DNA of 64,000 nt from Actinomadura meyerae (GCF_900188445.1 NZ_FZOR01000011.1:62001-126000), one strand, 5' to 3'; counted from the first letter of the stretch, positions 32,486-41,497 are shown. Program-made: numbers and translations. The notes: generated by a model from the letters alone, not told the origin.

Positions 32486-34618
32486 CTACCTCACCGGCTC
32501 GGGGTCCCGGGGAAGCCCGAGGATGCGCTCGCCGATCACGTTGAGGTTGACCTCGGTCGTGCCTCCGCCGATCGTCATCGCGCGCGAGGCGAGCAGGTAC
32601 CGGGTCCAGCGCGCGCGCAGGTCGTCCTTCCAGCCGCCGGTCAGCGCGCCCTCCTCGCCGAGCAGGGTGAAGCCGAACTCGGTGACCTGCTGGCCGTGCT
32701 CCATCGCCACCAGTTTCCGGACGTTCGCCGTCGCGCCCGGGTCCGTGCCCGAAAGCTGCTTCAGCGTGGCGCGGAGGCCGAGCAGGTTGAACGAGTGCTC
32801 GTCGCAGGCGAGCCGCCCGAGGCCGTCGCGGACCACCGGGTCCCCGTCGAGGCCGAGCCCGGCCGCGAGGTCGAGCAGCTTGGGCAGGTCGCCGCCGAGC
32901 TGGAAGCTGCTGGTCAGGCCGACGCGCTCGTTCGCGAGGGTGGTGCGGGCGACCCGCCAGCCCGCGTTGACCGGGCCCACGACCAGCTCGTCCGGGACGA
33001 AGACGCCGTCCAGGAACACCTCGTTGAACACCGCGTCGCCGGTGCACTCGCGCAGCGGCCGGATCTCGATGCCCGGCGACTTCATGTCGACCAGGAAGTA
33101 GGTGATGCCGTCGTGCTTGGGCTTGCCGGGGTCGGTCCGGGCGATGCAGATGCCCCACTGCGCGTCGCGGGCGAGGGACGTCCAGATCTTCTGGCCGGTG
33201 ATCGTCCAGCCGCCCTCGGTCCGTTCGGCGCGGGTGCGCAGCCCGGCGAGGTCGGAGCCCGCGCCCGGCTCGGAGAACAGCTGGCACCAGATGATCTCGC
33301 CGCGCAGCGTCGGCGGCAGGAACCGCTCCTGCTGCTCCGGCGTGCCGTACTGGACCAGCGACGGGACGACCCACGCCGCGATCATCAGCGGCACCGGGCG
33401 CACCTTCGCCGCCTTCAGCTCCTGCTGGATGACGATCTGCTCCAGCGGCCCGGCGCCGCGCCCCCACGGCTTCGGCAGGTGCGGCGTCACCCAGCCGCCC
33501 TCCGCCATCGCCGCCCGCTGCTCCAGCGGCTCCATCGCGGCCAGTTCGGCGACGCGGGCGCGGATCTCCTCGCGGACCGGCTCGGCGCCCTCGTCCAGCT
33601 CGATGCTCATCGGCCGCCGGACGCCCCGCACCGCCAGCGCGGCGACCGCGGCGCGGTGCTCGCTGGCCCGCCCCAGCAGCGCGCGCAGCGTCAGGGCCCG
33701 CCGGTACACGAGGTGGGCGTCGTGCTCGTAGGTGTAGCCGATCCCACCGTGGATCTGGATGTTGCCCTCGGCGCAGGTGACGGCGGCGTCCGCGGCGAGC
33801 GCCGCTGCGACCCCCACCGCGTAGGCGCGCTGGTCCTCGGGTTCGCTCAGCGCGCGCGCCGCGTCCCACACGGCGGCCCTGGCGCGCTCCACGGCGATGA
33901 GCATCCGGGCGCACAGGTGCTTGACGCCCTGGAACTGCCCGATGGGACGGCCGAACTGCTCGCGCAGCTTGGCGTAGGCGACGGCGTCGTCCAAGGCGCG
34001 CCCCGCCACACCGCATGCCTCGGCCCCGAGCAGGACGACGGCGAGGGCCTGCGCGTCGACCCCGTCCAGGAAGGCATCGACGGTCACGCCATCGACGGTG
34101 ACCGATCCCACGGGCCGTGTGATGTCGAGCGACTCCAGCTCCCCCACGGTGACGTCGTCCTTGCCCAGGACGACCCAGCGGTCACCGGCCGGGAGCACGA
34201 ACAGGTCGGCCAGCGGGGCGCCCAGAACGGGCTGCACCGTGCCGGAGACCGTGGAACCGTCGACGTCCAGGCCGCCGGACAGCGCCACGGCCGCCGTGCG
34301 GGAGCCGTCCGCCAGACCGGACGCGTCGGCCCCGGCCGCGTGCAGGATCGCCGAGGCCAGCACGGTCGGCGTGTACGGGCCGGGCGCCAGCACCCGGCCC
34401 AGCTCCTCCAGCGCGACGGCCTGCTCCAGGACCCCGAAGCCCTGCCCGCCGGACCCCTCCGGCAGGTGCAGGCCGGGCAGCCCCTGAGCGGCGAGCGCCG
34501 GCCAGAACCCGGCGTCGGCCTCCCGCGCCGCCGCCGGAGTGATGTTCCGCTCCGCGAACCCGCGCACCGACGCCGCCAGCGCCTCGTGCTCCTCGGTCAA
34601 CCCGATCGCCATGGCCAC
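32486..34618 (-). CDS. fused two-domain acyl-CoA dehydrogenase (FadE34-like), 710 aa
   Basis: Two acyl-CoA dehydrogenase modules are joined in one chain. The N-terminal half (about 1-335) is short and keeps QIHGGIGYTYEHDAHL with the catalytic Glu in TYEHD. The C-terminal half (about 345-710) has the FAD-binding block CQLFSEPGAGSDLAGL and TIGGGTTEVNLNVIGERILGLPRD. Length and order match the single-gene fused enzymes of steroid side-chain oxidation (M. tuberculosis FadE34 is about 711 aa; Rhodococcus CasC). AAGGGG lies 7 bases upstream. A half-site GTTCTA sits in the promoter. It probably oxidises a short steroid side-chain acyl-CoA. Confidence 0.85.
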   Translation of the reverse strand: MAMAIGLTEEHEALAASVRGFAERNITPAAAREADAGFWPALAAQGLPGLHLPEGSGGQGFGVLEQAVALEELGRVLAPGPYTPTVLASAILHAAGADASGLADGSRTAAVALSGGLDVDGSTVSGTVQPVLGAPLADLFVLPAGDRWVVLGKDDVTVGELESLDITRPVGSVTVDGVTVDAFLDGVDAQALAVVLLGAEACGVAGRALDDAVAYAKLREQFGRPIGQFQGVKHLCARMLIAVERARAAVWDAARALSEPEDQRAYAVGVAAALAADAAVTCAEGNIQIHGGIGYTYEHDAHLVYRRALTLRALLGRASEHRAAVAALAVRGVRRPMSIELDEGAEPVREEIRARVAELAAMEPLEQRAAMAEGGWVTPHLPKPWGRGAGPLEQIVIQQELKAAKVRPVPLMIAAWVVPSLVQYGTPEQQERFLPPTLRGEIIWCQLFSEPGAGSDLAGLRTRAERTEGGWTITGQKIWTSLARDAQWGICIARTDPGKPKHDGITYFLVDMKSPGIEIRPLRECTGDAVFNEVFLDGVFVPDELVVGPVNAGWRVARTTLANERVGLTSSFQLGGDLPKLLDLAAGLGLDGDPVVRDGLGRLACDEHSFNLLGLRATLKQLSGTDPGATANVRKLVAMEHGQQVTEFGFTLLGEEGALTGGWKDDLRARWTRYLLASRAMTIGGGTTEVNLNVIGERILGLPRDPEPVR

Positions 34619-34666
34619 ACCCCTTCTCGAACGTGGCCACAGCCTATTAGAACGCCATTCGGGTTG

Positions 34667-35965
34667 TCAGCGCGCGAGCTTCAGGTGGGTGAGGAACGCG
34701 TTCAGGTCCGGCCAGTACTTCTTGTGCGTGTTCGGCATCGAGGCGAACACCACCGCCGGGGCCTCCCGGCCGGTGTCGACCACCGCGGTGGCCACGACCT
34801 CGCCGGTCGCCCGCACGCCGTCCCGCTGGTAGGTGAGGTAGGAGGCGATCAGCCAGCCCTTGCGCCCGCCCACCGTCAGCTCCTGCGACGCCAGCGGCGC
34901 CGTCTTGTGCGGGAACGCGTAGTACTGCCCCTCGTACCCCTGCGCGGCCAGGGCCGTGACGTTCTTCACGCTCTCCGGGCCCTGGTAGGCGGACAGCAGG
35001 GTCGGGGCCAGCGTGCCGGTGAGCAGCTGGCCGTACCAGAGCTGCTGCGCGCGCCGCTCCGTCACCATGATCTGCTGCCCGGACCACCCCGGCGTGCCCA
35101 GCTTGTTCTTCTTCGTGGGCAGCTGCCAGGGCGCGGCGAAGCGCGGGTAGGACAGCCCCGAATGGGTGTCGTTCACCCGGCCGAGCATCCGGCTCGGCCG
35201 GCCCTTGAACGTGGCGAGCGGCTTGTCCGGCGGGAGCTGGACCCGCGTGGCCTCGGACTGCTCGGCCGCGGCCCGCTTGTCGGCGTTGCCCGCCGGCTCG
35301 CCGGACTCGTCCCCGCCGCTCTTGACGAAGTACACCGCGCCGGCCGCGATGAGCGCGACGACCAGCAGCCCGACCCCGCCGAACAGCACCAGCCGGGACC
35401 GGCCGCCGCCGTCGTCGAACCCGTCACCGGACGGCTTCGGGGAACCGCCGAGCTTGGCGTCGGCCGACTCCTCGTCGGCCATCCAGTCCGGCATCTGCCA
35501 GTTGCCGCTGCTCGGCTTGCCCGGCTTGGCGGGCTGGCCGCTCCCCGTGGGGACGGCCGGAACGTAGTTGGAATCACCCGGGCCGGAGTCGCCCGCGCCC
35601 TCGTCGAAGAGCAACCCCTCCCACTGGGGGGCCTCCTCCTCCCGGCGCGCGGCGGGCTCCGCCTCCGCACCGGACTCGGCGACCGGCGCGACCTTGACGT
35701 CGTCGGCCTCGCGGTCGGCCTCGCGGTCGGCGGGCTCCTGCGCCGGGGGCTCCTCGACACGGCCCCACACGTCGTGCGGCGCCGCGCCCTGCTCGGCAGC
35801 GGCCTTGCCACCGGCGGGATCGGCGGGCGCGAACTCCTCCGCCTCGGGGAGGGCCGTTCGCGGACCGGTCGCCTCGTCGGCGCCGGGGCCCTGCGGGAAT
35901 CCGTCCCGCGGCTCGTTCTCGCTCATGTCGGTCCAGCGCACACCGCGCTCCCCCTGATCGGACAT
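34667..35965 (-). CDS. membrane-anchored protein with extracytoplasmic domain, 432 aa
   Basis: A long acidic, disordered cytoplasmic region (about 1-190, rich in Glu/Ala/Pro) precedes one transmembrane helix (about 197-220, RLVLFGGVGLLVVALIAAGAVYF). An extracytoplasmic domain of about 200 residues follows, with no cysteine pair, containing GWSGQQIMVTERRAQQLWYGQLL. No known family. The start at 35965 lacks a clear ribosome site, and M17 of that frame is an alternative. The layout suggests a regulatory or envelope protein. It is transcribed after EI24 on the same strand, with a 75-base gap. Confidence 0.7.
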   Translation of the reverse strand: MSDQGERGVRWTDMSENEPRDGFPQGPGADEATGPRTALPEAEEFAPADPAGGKAAAEQGAAPHDVWGRVEEPPAQEPADREADREADDVKVAPVAESGAEAEPAARREEEAPQWEGLLFDEGAGDSGPGDSNYVPAVPTGSGQPAKPGKPSSGNWQMPDWMADEESADAKLGGSPKPSGDGFDDGGGRSRLVLFGGVGLLVVALIAAGAVYFVKSGGDESGEPAGNADKRAAAEQSEATRVQLPPDKPLATFKGRPSRMLGRVNDTHSGLSYPRFAAPWQLPTKKNKLGTPGWSGQQIMVTERRAQQLWYGQLLTGTLAPTLLSAYQGPESVKNVTALAAQGYEGQYYAFPHKTAPLASQELTVGGRKGWLIASYLTYQRDGVRATGEVVATAVVDTGREAPAVVFASMPNTHKKYWPDLNAFLTHLKLAR

Positions 35966-36040
35966 GCGGCACACGTTACGCGAAGATCAGCAGTCGCAAT
36001 CCGGGCGGTCATCACGCTCCGGACACATCTTCCCATCGGC

Positions 36041-36871
36041 TCAGTGATGCTGCGCCATACCGGCGTCACCCGCTGTGACCAGTGGGTCATCTGCCAGCCG
36101 CTCACGGGCCATCAGCGTCGCCCCGGCCACCGCGCCCGGCATCGCGAGCACCGCGCCCAGCGGGATGAGGAACACCACAAAAGTCGCCGCGCCGAACCCG
36201 ACGACGAGCGGCCGGTCGGCCCGCATCCGGGCGAACCGCTCCCTGCGCAGGATCCCGCGCCGCTCCAGCGCGACGGAGGTCAGCTCCCCCGCGAGGAAGT
36301 ATCCGGACACCAGCGCCGCGACCACCGGGACGACCGTCTGCCCCACCACCGGCAGGAACCCGCACGCGAAGAACACCACCGCGAACCCCAGCGCGATCGC
36401 CCCGACGACCAGCGTGTCGGCGATCGCCCGCCCGATCTGGGTGAGCAGCGGGACGTCCGGCTCCGGCGGCGCGCCGCCCTGCGACTCCTCCACCCGCACC
36501 GCAATGGCCTCGTAGAAGGGGTCGCCGACCAGCAGCGTCACCGCGGTGAACGTGATCATCGCGAGGAACAGCGCGGCACCGTAGATCGCCACGCCCGCGA
36601 CGATCCGGGCGGACGTGCGGGCGGCGTCCGCCCACCCGTCGGCGAAGCCCGTCACCCAGCCGGCGAGGTCGTCGACCTTGAACGCCAGGAAGACCAGGGC
36701 CGCCATGTAGACGGTCAGCACGATCAGCGCCGGGATCAGCCCGAACAGCCACTGCGCGGGGTGGCGGGCGGTCCAGCCGAGGCCGCGCAGCAGGTAGCCG
36801 GCGCCGCCGAACAGATCCTTGACCGCGGACGGCTTCGCCGCCGCGGGCTGTGGGAGGTGCGGTTGGCTCAC
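36041..36871 (-). CDS. EI24/CysZ-like membrane protein, 276 aa
   Basis: Five or six helices, with the EI24-type pattern: LLRGLGWTARHPAQWLFGLIPALI, then LVGDPFYEAIAVRVEE and FFACGFLPVVGQTVVPVVAALVSGYFLAGE. Bacterial members (CysZ) mediate sulfate uptake; many actinobacterial paralogues have unknown roles. GTG start at 36871, 11 bases from the SDR gene stop, so the two are likely co-transcribed. Confidence 0.8.
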   Translation of the reverse strand: MSQPHLPQPAAAKPSAVKDLFGGAGYLLRGLGWTARHPAQWLFGLIPALIVLTVYMAALVFLAFKVDDLAGWVTGFADGWADAARTSARIVAGVAIYGAALFLAMITFTAVTLLVGDPFYEAIAVRVEESQGGAPPEPDVPLLTQIGRAIADTLVVGAIALGFAVVFFACGFLPVVGQTVVPVVAALVSGYFLAGELTSVALERRGILRRERFARMRADRPLVVGFGAATFVVFLIPLGAVLAMPGAVAGATLMARERLADDPLVTAGDAGMAQHH

Positions 36872-36882
36872 GCACCCTGACC

Positions 36883-37749
36883 CTATAGGGAGGGCAGCCC
36901 TACGAGCCGGGACGAACAATCCCAGACCGCCCGCTGCAACTCCCGATCCTTCAGCGCTCCCACCGTCGGCAGGAGCCCGGCGCCGGGCGTCGAACTGTGG
37001 AAGCCGCCGCTGCGCGTCTCGAACTCCTCGTGCAGCGCGACCTTCAGCGCCATCCGCGCCCCCTGCGCGGGCGTCCGCATGAACGGGGTGCGCGACAGCA
37101 GCGCCCCGGCCCGCCCGGTCCCGGGGACGTCCCGCAGCAGCCCGGTCGCCACGACGCCCGGACAGACGGCGTTCACGGTGACCCCGCTGCCCTCCATCCG
37201 CCGTGCCAGCTCCTGCGCGAACAGGATGTTCAGCAGCTTCGACCGCCCGTAGACCCGCACCGACCCGGCCGGCCCGTACGACCCCGGCTCCGCCAGCCGC
37301 TCCACCTCGAACCGGTCGGCCTGCCGGTGCGCCTCCGACGCCATCACCACCACGCGCGACGGCGCCCCCTTCTCCAGCAGCCCCAGCAGCCGGTTCGTCA
37401 GCAGGAACGGCCCCAGATGGTTCGTCGCGATCATGCGGTCGTACCCGTCGGCGCTGACCTTGGCCCGCAGCAGGTGGACGCCGGCGTTGTCGACCAGCAC
37501 GTCCAGCCGGTCGAACCGCTCCTCCAGCGACGCCGCGACCCGCTCCACGTCCATCCGCACCGACAGGTCCCCGAGGAAGGTCTCGACCCGCGCACCGGGC
37601 ACGTCCCGGACCAGCTCCTCCACGGTGGCGGCGGCCCGCAGCTCGTTCCGGCAGACGATCCCGACCAGGAACCCCGCCCGCGCCAGCCCCCGCGCGATCT
37701 CCTTCCCGATCCCGGACGTCCCTCCGGTCACCACCGCGATCTTCCCCAT
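36883..37749 (-). CDS. SDR oxidoreductase (retinol-dehydrogenase-like), 288 aa
   Basis: Rossmann motif VTGGTSGIGKEIA at the N-terminus, NAGVH in place of NNAG, a serine in VVVMASEAH, and the catalytic YGRSK. This subtype resembles retinol dehydrogenase-like/WWOX-type SDRs. ATG at 37749 behind GGTGGGGG. The substrate is unknown. It heads the short operon with EI24. Confidence 0.85.
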   Translation of the reverse strand: MGKIAVVTGGTSGIGKEIARGLARAGFLVGIVCRNELRAAATVEELVRDVPGARVETFLGDLSVRMDVERVAASLEERFDRLDVLVDNAGVHLLRAKVSADGYDRMIATNHLGPFLLTNRLLGLLEKGAPSRVVVMASEAHRQADRFEVERLAEPGSYGPAGSVRVYGRSKLLNILFAQELARRMEGSGVTVNAVCPGVVATGLLRDVPGTGRAGALLSRTPFMRTPAQGARMALKVALHEEFETRSGGFHSSTPGAGLLPTVGALKDRELQRAVWDCSSRLVGLPSL

Positions 37750-37798
37750 GCCCCCACCGAACCACCCCGCCCCGCCGACCGGCAAGGGACCTCCGCCC

Positions 37799-39994
37799 CT
37801 ACCCGCCCCCCAGCACCCGCCGCCGGACCTCGACCCACACCATCAGCAGCAGGCGCTTCCACTCGGGCAGCAGCAACACCACCAGGACGTCGTCCCGGAT
37901 GCCCCGGCGGTCGCGGGCGTTCCCGGCCCAGGCGCGCGCGAGCTCCACCATCAGCGCCCGGCTCGCCGGATCGCGCACGGCGACGGAGGTGAACAGCCCG
38001 ACGATCCGCGGCCGCAGGTCCGGCCGCGCCTCCGCCGTGTCGAGCCAGAGCATGATCGCCTCGGGGACACCCTCCCGGCCCGCCCGAGCCAGCGTCTCCA
38101 TGGCCAGCAGCGCCGACCATGCCGATGCGCACGCGGTCGGCTCGACCGCGCCGGGCCCGGTCAGGACGGCCGCGAGCCCGTCCGCGCCGCGCAGGCCCGC
38201 CAGCTTCAGGAACAGCTCCGCGCCGAACATCGAAAGCCGCCCTCCCATCGGGGACGGGTCGTCTCCGGCGCCCGCCCAGACGAGCGCCGCGCGCAGCACC
38301 GCCCCCCGGTGGACCTGCGCCAGTCGCAGCGCCGCCTCCAGCGCCACCGCCCGGACACCCGGGCCGCACACCGCCAGCCGCGCGACGGCGTCCAGGACGG
38401 CACCGGCCCTGGGCGGGCCGGCACCGTCCGGCAGGGCGAGCAGGACTCGCAGCGCCACGCCCGCGAGCCGGGCGGCGTCCCGCTCCGAGGTGAAGCGCGC
38501 CGCGGCACCGCACCAGGCCAGCGCCGCCTTGGCGACCTCCTCGCCGTGGGCCGCCGCCAGCTCGACCGCCGCGTCCACGACCTCGTCGCGGACCTGCTGG
38601 TCACCGTTCGCCGCGAGATGCTTGAGCCGGGTCAGCGCGACCGACGGATACGTCCCGCCGAGCACCTGGCAGACCCGGACGATCGTCAGCTTCAGCGTCT
38701 GCGGCGTCCCCCGCTCCTTGGACCACTCGTAGAGGAACCTGCGCACCCGCCCGCCGACGACGGGATGCAGGCAGGTCCCGACCAGGGCCAGGTAGGCCAG
38801 GTCCGCCAGACCTCGCCGGGCCCACTCGGACACGGTCGGCCGGATGAAGCTGGGCAGGTCGGCCGCCGCCGCCAGGTCGGCGAACACGGTGGCCACCCTG
38901 CGCTGGAGCGGGGCGTCCAGGCCCACCGCCTCGTCGGTCGGCAGCTCCGACAGCCACGCCAGCAAGTCGGTCCGCACCAGCGGGTAGTCGCGGCACGCGT
39001 GCCGCAGCACCGAGGACGCGTAGCCGTGCCGGCGGAAGAGGATCCGGTCGTCCTCCCGGTCCGCGCCGAGCAGATCGCTGAGCTCGGCGGACGGGCACCA
39101 GGCCAGCCCGCCGCCCTCCACGTTGATGCGCAGGTGCCGGGCCAGGGACAGCGCGGCCCCGTACACGCTCGACTCGCCCGCGGGCGCGATCGCGGCGGCG
39201 GCGATCAGCAGCGCCCGGTTCCGCAGGTCCGGGTAGTCGGCGAACCAGCCGCGCAGCTGCTCCTCCCACTCGCGGTAGGCGCGCTCGGCCTCCCCGGCGT
39301 CGCCGGTCTCCCGGACAAGGTCGGCGAGCCGCCGGCCGTCCGCGGGGGAGGCGCCCTTCAGCAGGTCGGCGGCACGCCCCCAGTGGGGCCACTGCGTACC
39401 GCCGAGACCGCACACGTCGAGCCGGCGCCGGTAGACGGCGTCGGCGGACGGCGGCTGCACCGGCACCGGCCGGAGGAACTCCGCGAACCGGCGCAGCTCG
39501 GCCGCGGTCCCCACCACGAGGACGATGCCCCGGGAGCGACCGAGGACCACCTCCAGCCGGGACCGGAGGCGCGACGCGTCGTCCTCGTCGGCCGCGCGCA
39601 CCAGGTACACGCAGTCGACGCTCCAGTCCTCCTCCGCGTCGTCCTCCGCCGAGGAGAGCGGGCGGACCGGCAGGTCCGGACGGAGTTCCCGCGCCGCCGC
39701 GACCGCCGTGGTCGTCACCCCGGCGCCCTCGTCCCCGGCGAGCGCGACCACGCGGTCGCGCCGCAGCACGTCCACGATCAGGTCGTGGTTCCCCGCGCGC
39801 ACGTAGCCCGCGACGCGGTCGGCGATCTCGCTCTCCGACAGGCCCATCGTGGAGCGCGCGCGACCGGCGTGGAAGTGCATGATCAGGTCGCGGGAGACCG
39901 TGTTCCCGATCGCGTTCTGCGTGCCGTCACCGATGATCGTGACGTCCCCGCCGTCCCGGCCGTCCCCGCCGAGCACGTCGTCGAACGGCGCCAT
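37799..39994 (-). CDS. STAND-like protein: N-terminal GDGTQNAIGNTV motif, degenerate P-loop, helical repeats, 731 aa
   Basis: The N-terminal tail carries the motif IIGDGTQNAIGNTVSRD (residues 20-36). It is followed by a P-loop-like segment, AGDEGAGVTTTAVAAA (about 83-98), in which the Walker A lysine is Val. A beta-strand VDCVYLVRAADEDD and a helical region of about 480 residues follow, with HEAT/ARM-like periodicity. This is the layout of a STAND-type receptor that may no longer hydrolyse ATP. Its ATG overlaps the stop of the cyclase-like gene (TGATG at 39992-39996), and the motif is shared with that protein's C-terminus. No exact family recognised. Confidence 0.7.
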   Translation of the reverse strand: MAPFDDVLGGDGRDGGDVTIIGDGTQNAIGNTVSRDLIMHFHAGRARSTMGLSESEIADRVAGYVRAGNHDLIVDVLRRDRVVALAGDEGAGVTTTAVAAARELRPDLPVRPLSSAEDDAEEDWSVDCVYLVRAADEDDASRLRSRLEVVLGRSRGIVLVVGTAAELRRFAEFLRPVPVQPPSADAVYRRRLDVCGLGGTQWPHWGRAADLLKGASPADGRRLADLVRETGDAGEAERAYREWEEQLRGWFADYPDLRNRALLIAAAAIAPAGESSVYGAALSLARHLRINVEGGGLAWCPSAELSDLLGADREDDRILFRRHGYASSVLRHACRDYPLVRTDLLAWLSELPTDEAVGLDAPLQRRVATVFADLAAAADLPSFIRPTVSEWARRGLADLAYLALVGTCLHPVVGGRVRRFLYEWSKERGTPQTLKLTIVRVCQVLGGTYPSVALTRLKHLAANGDQQVRDEVVDAAVELAAAHGEEVAKAALAWCGAAARFTSERDAARLAGVALRVLLALPDGAGPPRAGAVLDAVARLAVCGPGVRAVALEAALRLAQVHRGAVLRAALVWAGAGDDPSPMGGRLSMFGAELFLKLAGLRGADGLAAVLTGPGAVEPTACASAWSALLAMETLARAGREGVPEAIMLWLDTAEARPDLRPRIVGLFTSVAVRDPASRALMVELARAWAGNARDRRGIRDDVLVVLLLPEWKRLLLMVWVEVRRRVLGGG

Positions 39995-40743
39995 CACCGC
40001 TCCTGCCGGAAGTCGCCGCCGACCGTGTTGCCGATCGCGTTCTGGGAGCCGTCCCCGCTGATCGTGATGCCGCTGACGGACGGCCCGGCCGCCGGTCGCG
40101 CGGGCGCCGCGGCGGCGCCGGTGGGCTGCTCGCGGTGACCCGGCCGTCCCGCCGCCGACGGCACCGGCACGTACAGGTACGCCGGCCTGGCGTACTGCTT
40201 GACCTTCGCCTCCACCTCCGTGAGCTGGCTTGCGCGAAGGGCGGTGCGCCCGCCCTCGACGTAGGCGGTGAACAGTTCCCGCGAGAACGCGAAGACCGCG
40301 AAGGTGACCTCCGGGTCGCTGTTCTCGAGCGCGTCGCGCAGCGGGCCGCTGTCGAGCAGCCGGCACGCGTCGACGACGGCGGTGGAGATCCCGGGTGCGG
40401 CGGGGCGCTCGTCGTCCACGAGGCCCACGTGCAGCGCGGCCCGCAGCCGCAGCCGCAGTCCGCGCGCCCGCAGCCCCGGCGCGCCCGCGGCCAGCTCGTC
40501 CTGGAGGCGGCGCGCGAACGGGTCGACGAGCGCGGGCACCGCCTCGTGCGGCAGGACGGCGAGGATCCCGTCGCCGGTGCTCTGCGTGAACCGGGCCTTG
40601 CGCCAGGTCTCCCCCAGCCCGCTCGCCTCGAAGGCGGCGGCCAGGACCCGCCGTATCTCCAGGTGGACGTCCGGCAGCTCGGCGTCGCGGTGAGCGCTGA
40701 ACTTCTCGGCGTCCACGACCAGGACGGCGCGGTACTCCTCCAT
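39994..40743 (-). CDS. nucleotide-cyclase-like protein with C-terminal GDGSQNAIGNTV motif, 249 aa
   Basis: A cyclase-homology-type fold: VLVVDAEKFSAHRD (first metal Asp) and FTQSTGDGILAVLP (second metal Asp in GDG), with beta-strand spacing of a class III cyclase. A disordered Ala/Pro linker (about 200-220) then leads to the extreme C-terminal motif ITISGDGSQNAIGNTVGGD (226-244). ATG at 40743 behind GGGAGG. It is encoded between a Crp-like regulator, 66 bases upstream, and the STAND-like protein. It may make a cyclic nucleotide or only bind nucleotide; the transition-state residues cannot be assigned by eye. Confidence 0.7.
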   Translation of the reverse strand: MEEYRAVLVVDAEKFSAHRDAELPDVHLEIRRVLAAAFEASGLGETWRKARFTQSTGDGILAVLPHEAVPALVDPFARRLQDELAAGAPGLRARGLRLRLRAALHVGLVDDERPAAPGISTAVVDACRLLDSGPLRDALENSDPEVTFAVFAFSRELFTAYVEGGRTALRASQLTEVEAKVKQYARPAYLYVPVPSAAGRPGHREQPTGAAAAPARPAAGPSVSGITISGDGSQNAIGNTVGGDFRQER

Positions 40744-40809
40744 GCGGCCTCCCAAGTGGTGCGGATGGCCACAACACTGGCGACATTCCGTCCGGTGCTC
40801 TGTCAGGAA

Positions 40810-41448
40810 TCAGACAGAGTCCCGGCCTGATCCGGCCAAGGCGCGGAGCACGCGGCGGTCGGTGATGACGGTGCGGCCGCGTTCGGTCGACACGGCGCCG
40901 AGCTCCCGGAGCCGTGCCAGCTCGGCGGCGACGACGCCGCGGGACAGGCCGACCGCCTGCCCGATCTCCAGCTGGCTGAGCCCGACCTCGCCGCCGGTCA
41001 CGGCGAGGCGCAGCAGGGCCCGGACGACGCGGGGGCCCGCGGGCAGCGCGGCGGTCTCCGCGCGCCACTCCTCCCCTTCGCGCAGCCGCCGCATCGCGTG
41101 GCGCAGCAGGTCCGCCTCCGCGCCGGCGGCGCGGACCATCGCGCGGAAGCGGTCCGCGGGGAGGACGCGGGTGACGCAGGGGTCCATCGCGACGACCGTC
41201 GCCGAGCGGCCGTCACCGCCCAGGACGGCGATCTCCCCGAGCAGCTCGCCCGGACCGCGCACGGCGAGCAGCAGGACCCCGCCGTCCGGGAGGGTGAGCA
41301 GCGCCTTGATCCTGCCCGACAGCAGGAGGAGCACGTGGGACGGCGGGTCGCCCTGCCGGAGCAGGACGTCGCCCGCGCGGAAGCGCCGCTCGGCGCCCGC
41401 CTCGACGAGCGAGGCCCAGGTACGGGGCGGGACACCGGCGGGGACCAT
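40810..41448 (-). CDS. Crp/Fnr-family regulator, 212 aa
   Basis: An N-terminal cyclic-nucleotide-binding beta-roll contains GELLGEIAVLGGDGRSATV, which preserves the Glu and the Arg that contact cAMP in Crp. It is joined to a C-terminal winged helix (LSQLEIGQAVGLSRGVVAAELARLRELG). It is the first gene of the Crp, cyclase-like, STAND-like unit and is divergent from the F420 oxidoreductase across only 49 bases, which contain the KstR-like box and an ATGCC-T-GGCAT palindrome (41458-41468). It could read out the product of the neighbouring cyclase. Confidence 0.88.
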   Translation of the reverse strand: MVPAGVPPRTWASLVEAGAERRFRAGDVLLRQGDPPSHVLLLLSGRIKALLTLPDGGVLLLAVRGPGELLGEIAVLGGDGRSATVVAMDPCVTRVLPADRFRAMVRAAGAEADLLRHAMRRLREGEEWRAETAALPAGPRVVRALLRLAVTGGEVGLSQLEIGQAVGLSRGVVAAELARLRELGAVSTERGRTVITDRRVLRALAGSGRDSV

Positions 41449-41473
41449 GCGTCCATGATGCCTGGCATAAAAT

Positions 41474-41491
41474 TAGAACGGGTTCTAGTAT
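41474..41491 (+). promoter_or_regulatory. KstR-like operator overlapping a leaderless promoter
   Basis: TAGAACGGGTTCTA (41474-41487) is a perfect match to TnnAACnnGTTnnA and a near-perfect palindrome. TAGTAT (41486-41491) is a good -10, ending 6 bases before the ATG at 41498, with no ribosome site. The transcript probably begins at or next to the start codon, and the operator covers the -10. Confidence 0.7.
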
Positions 41492-41497
41492 CTGGGC

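Noticed and set aside
34630..34660. A KstR-like site upstream of the fused acyl-CoA dehydrogenase
   Set aside because: Only one half (GTTCTA) fits. The other half mismatches at two of three defined bases, so I did not list it as an operator.
32696..36880. A 1394-codon plus-strand open frame across three genes
   Set aside because: It runs antisense through the FadE, hypothetical and EI24 genes with no domain or ribosome site.
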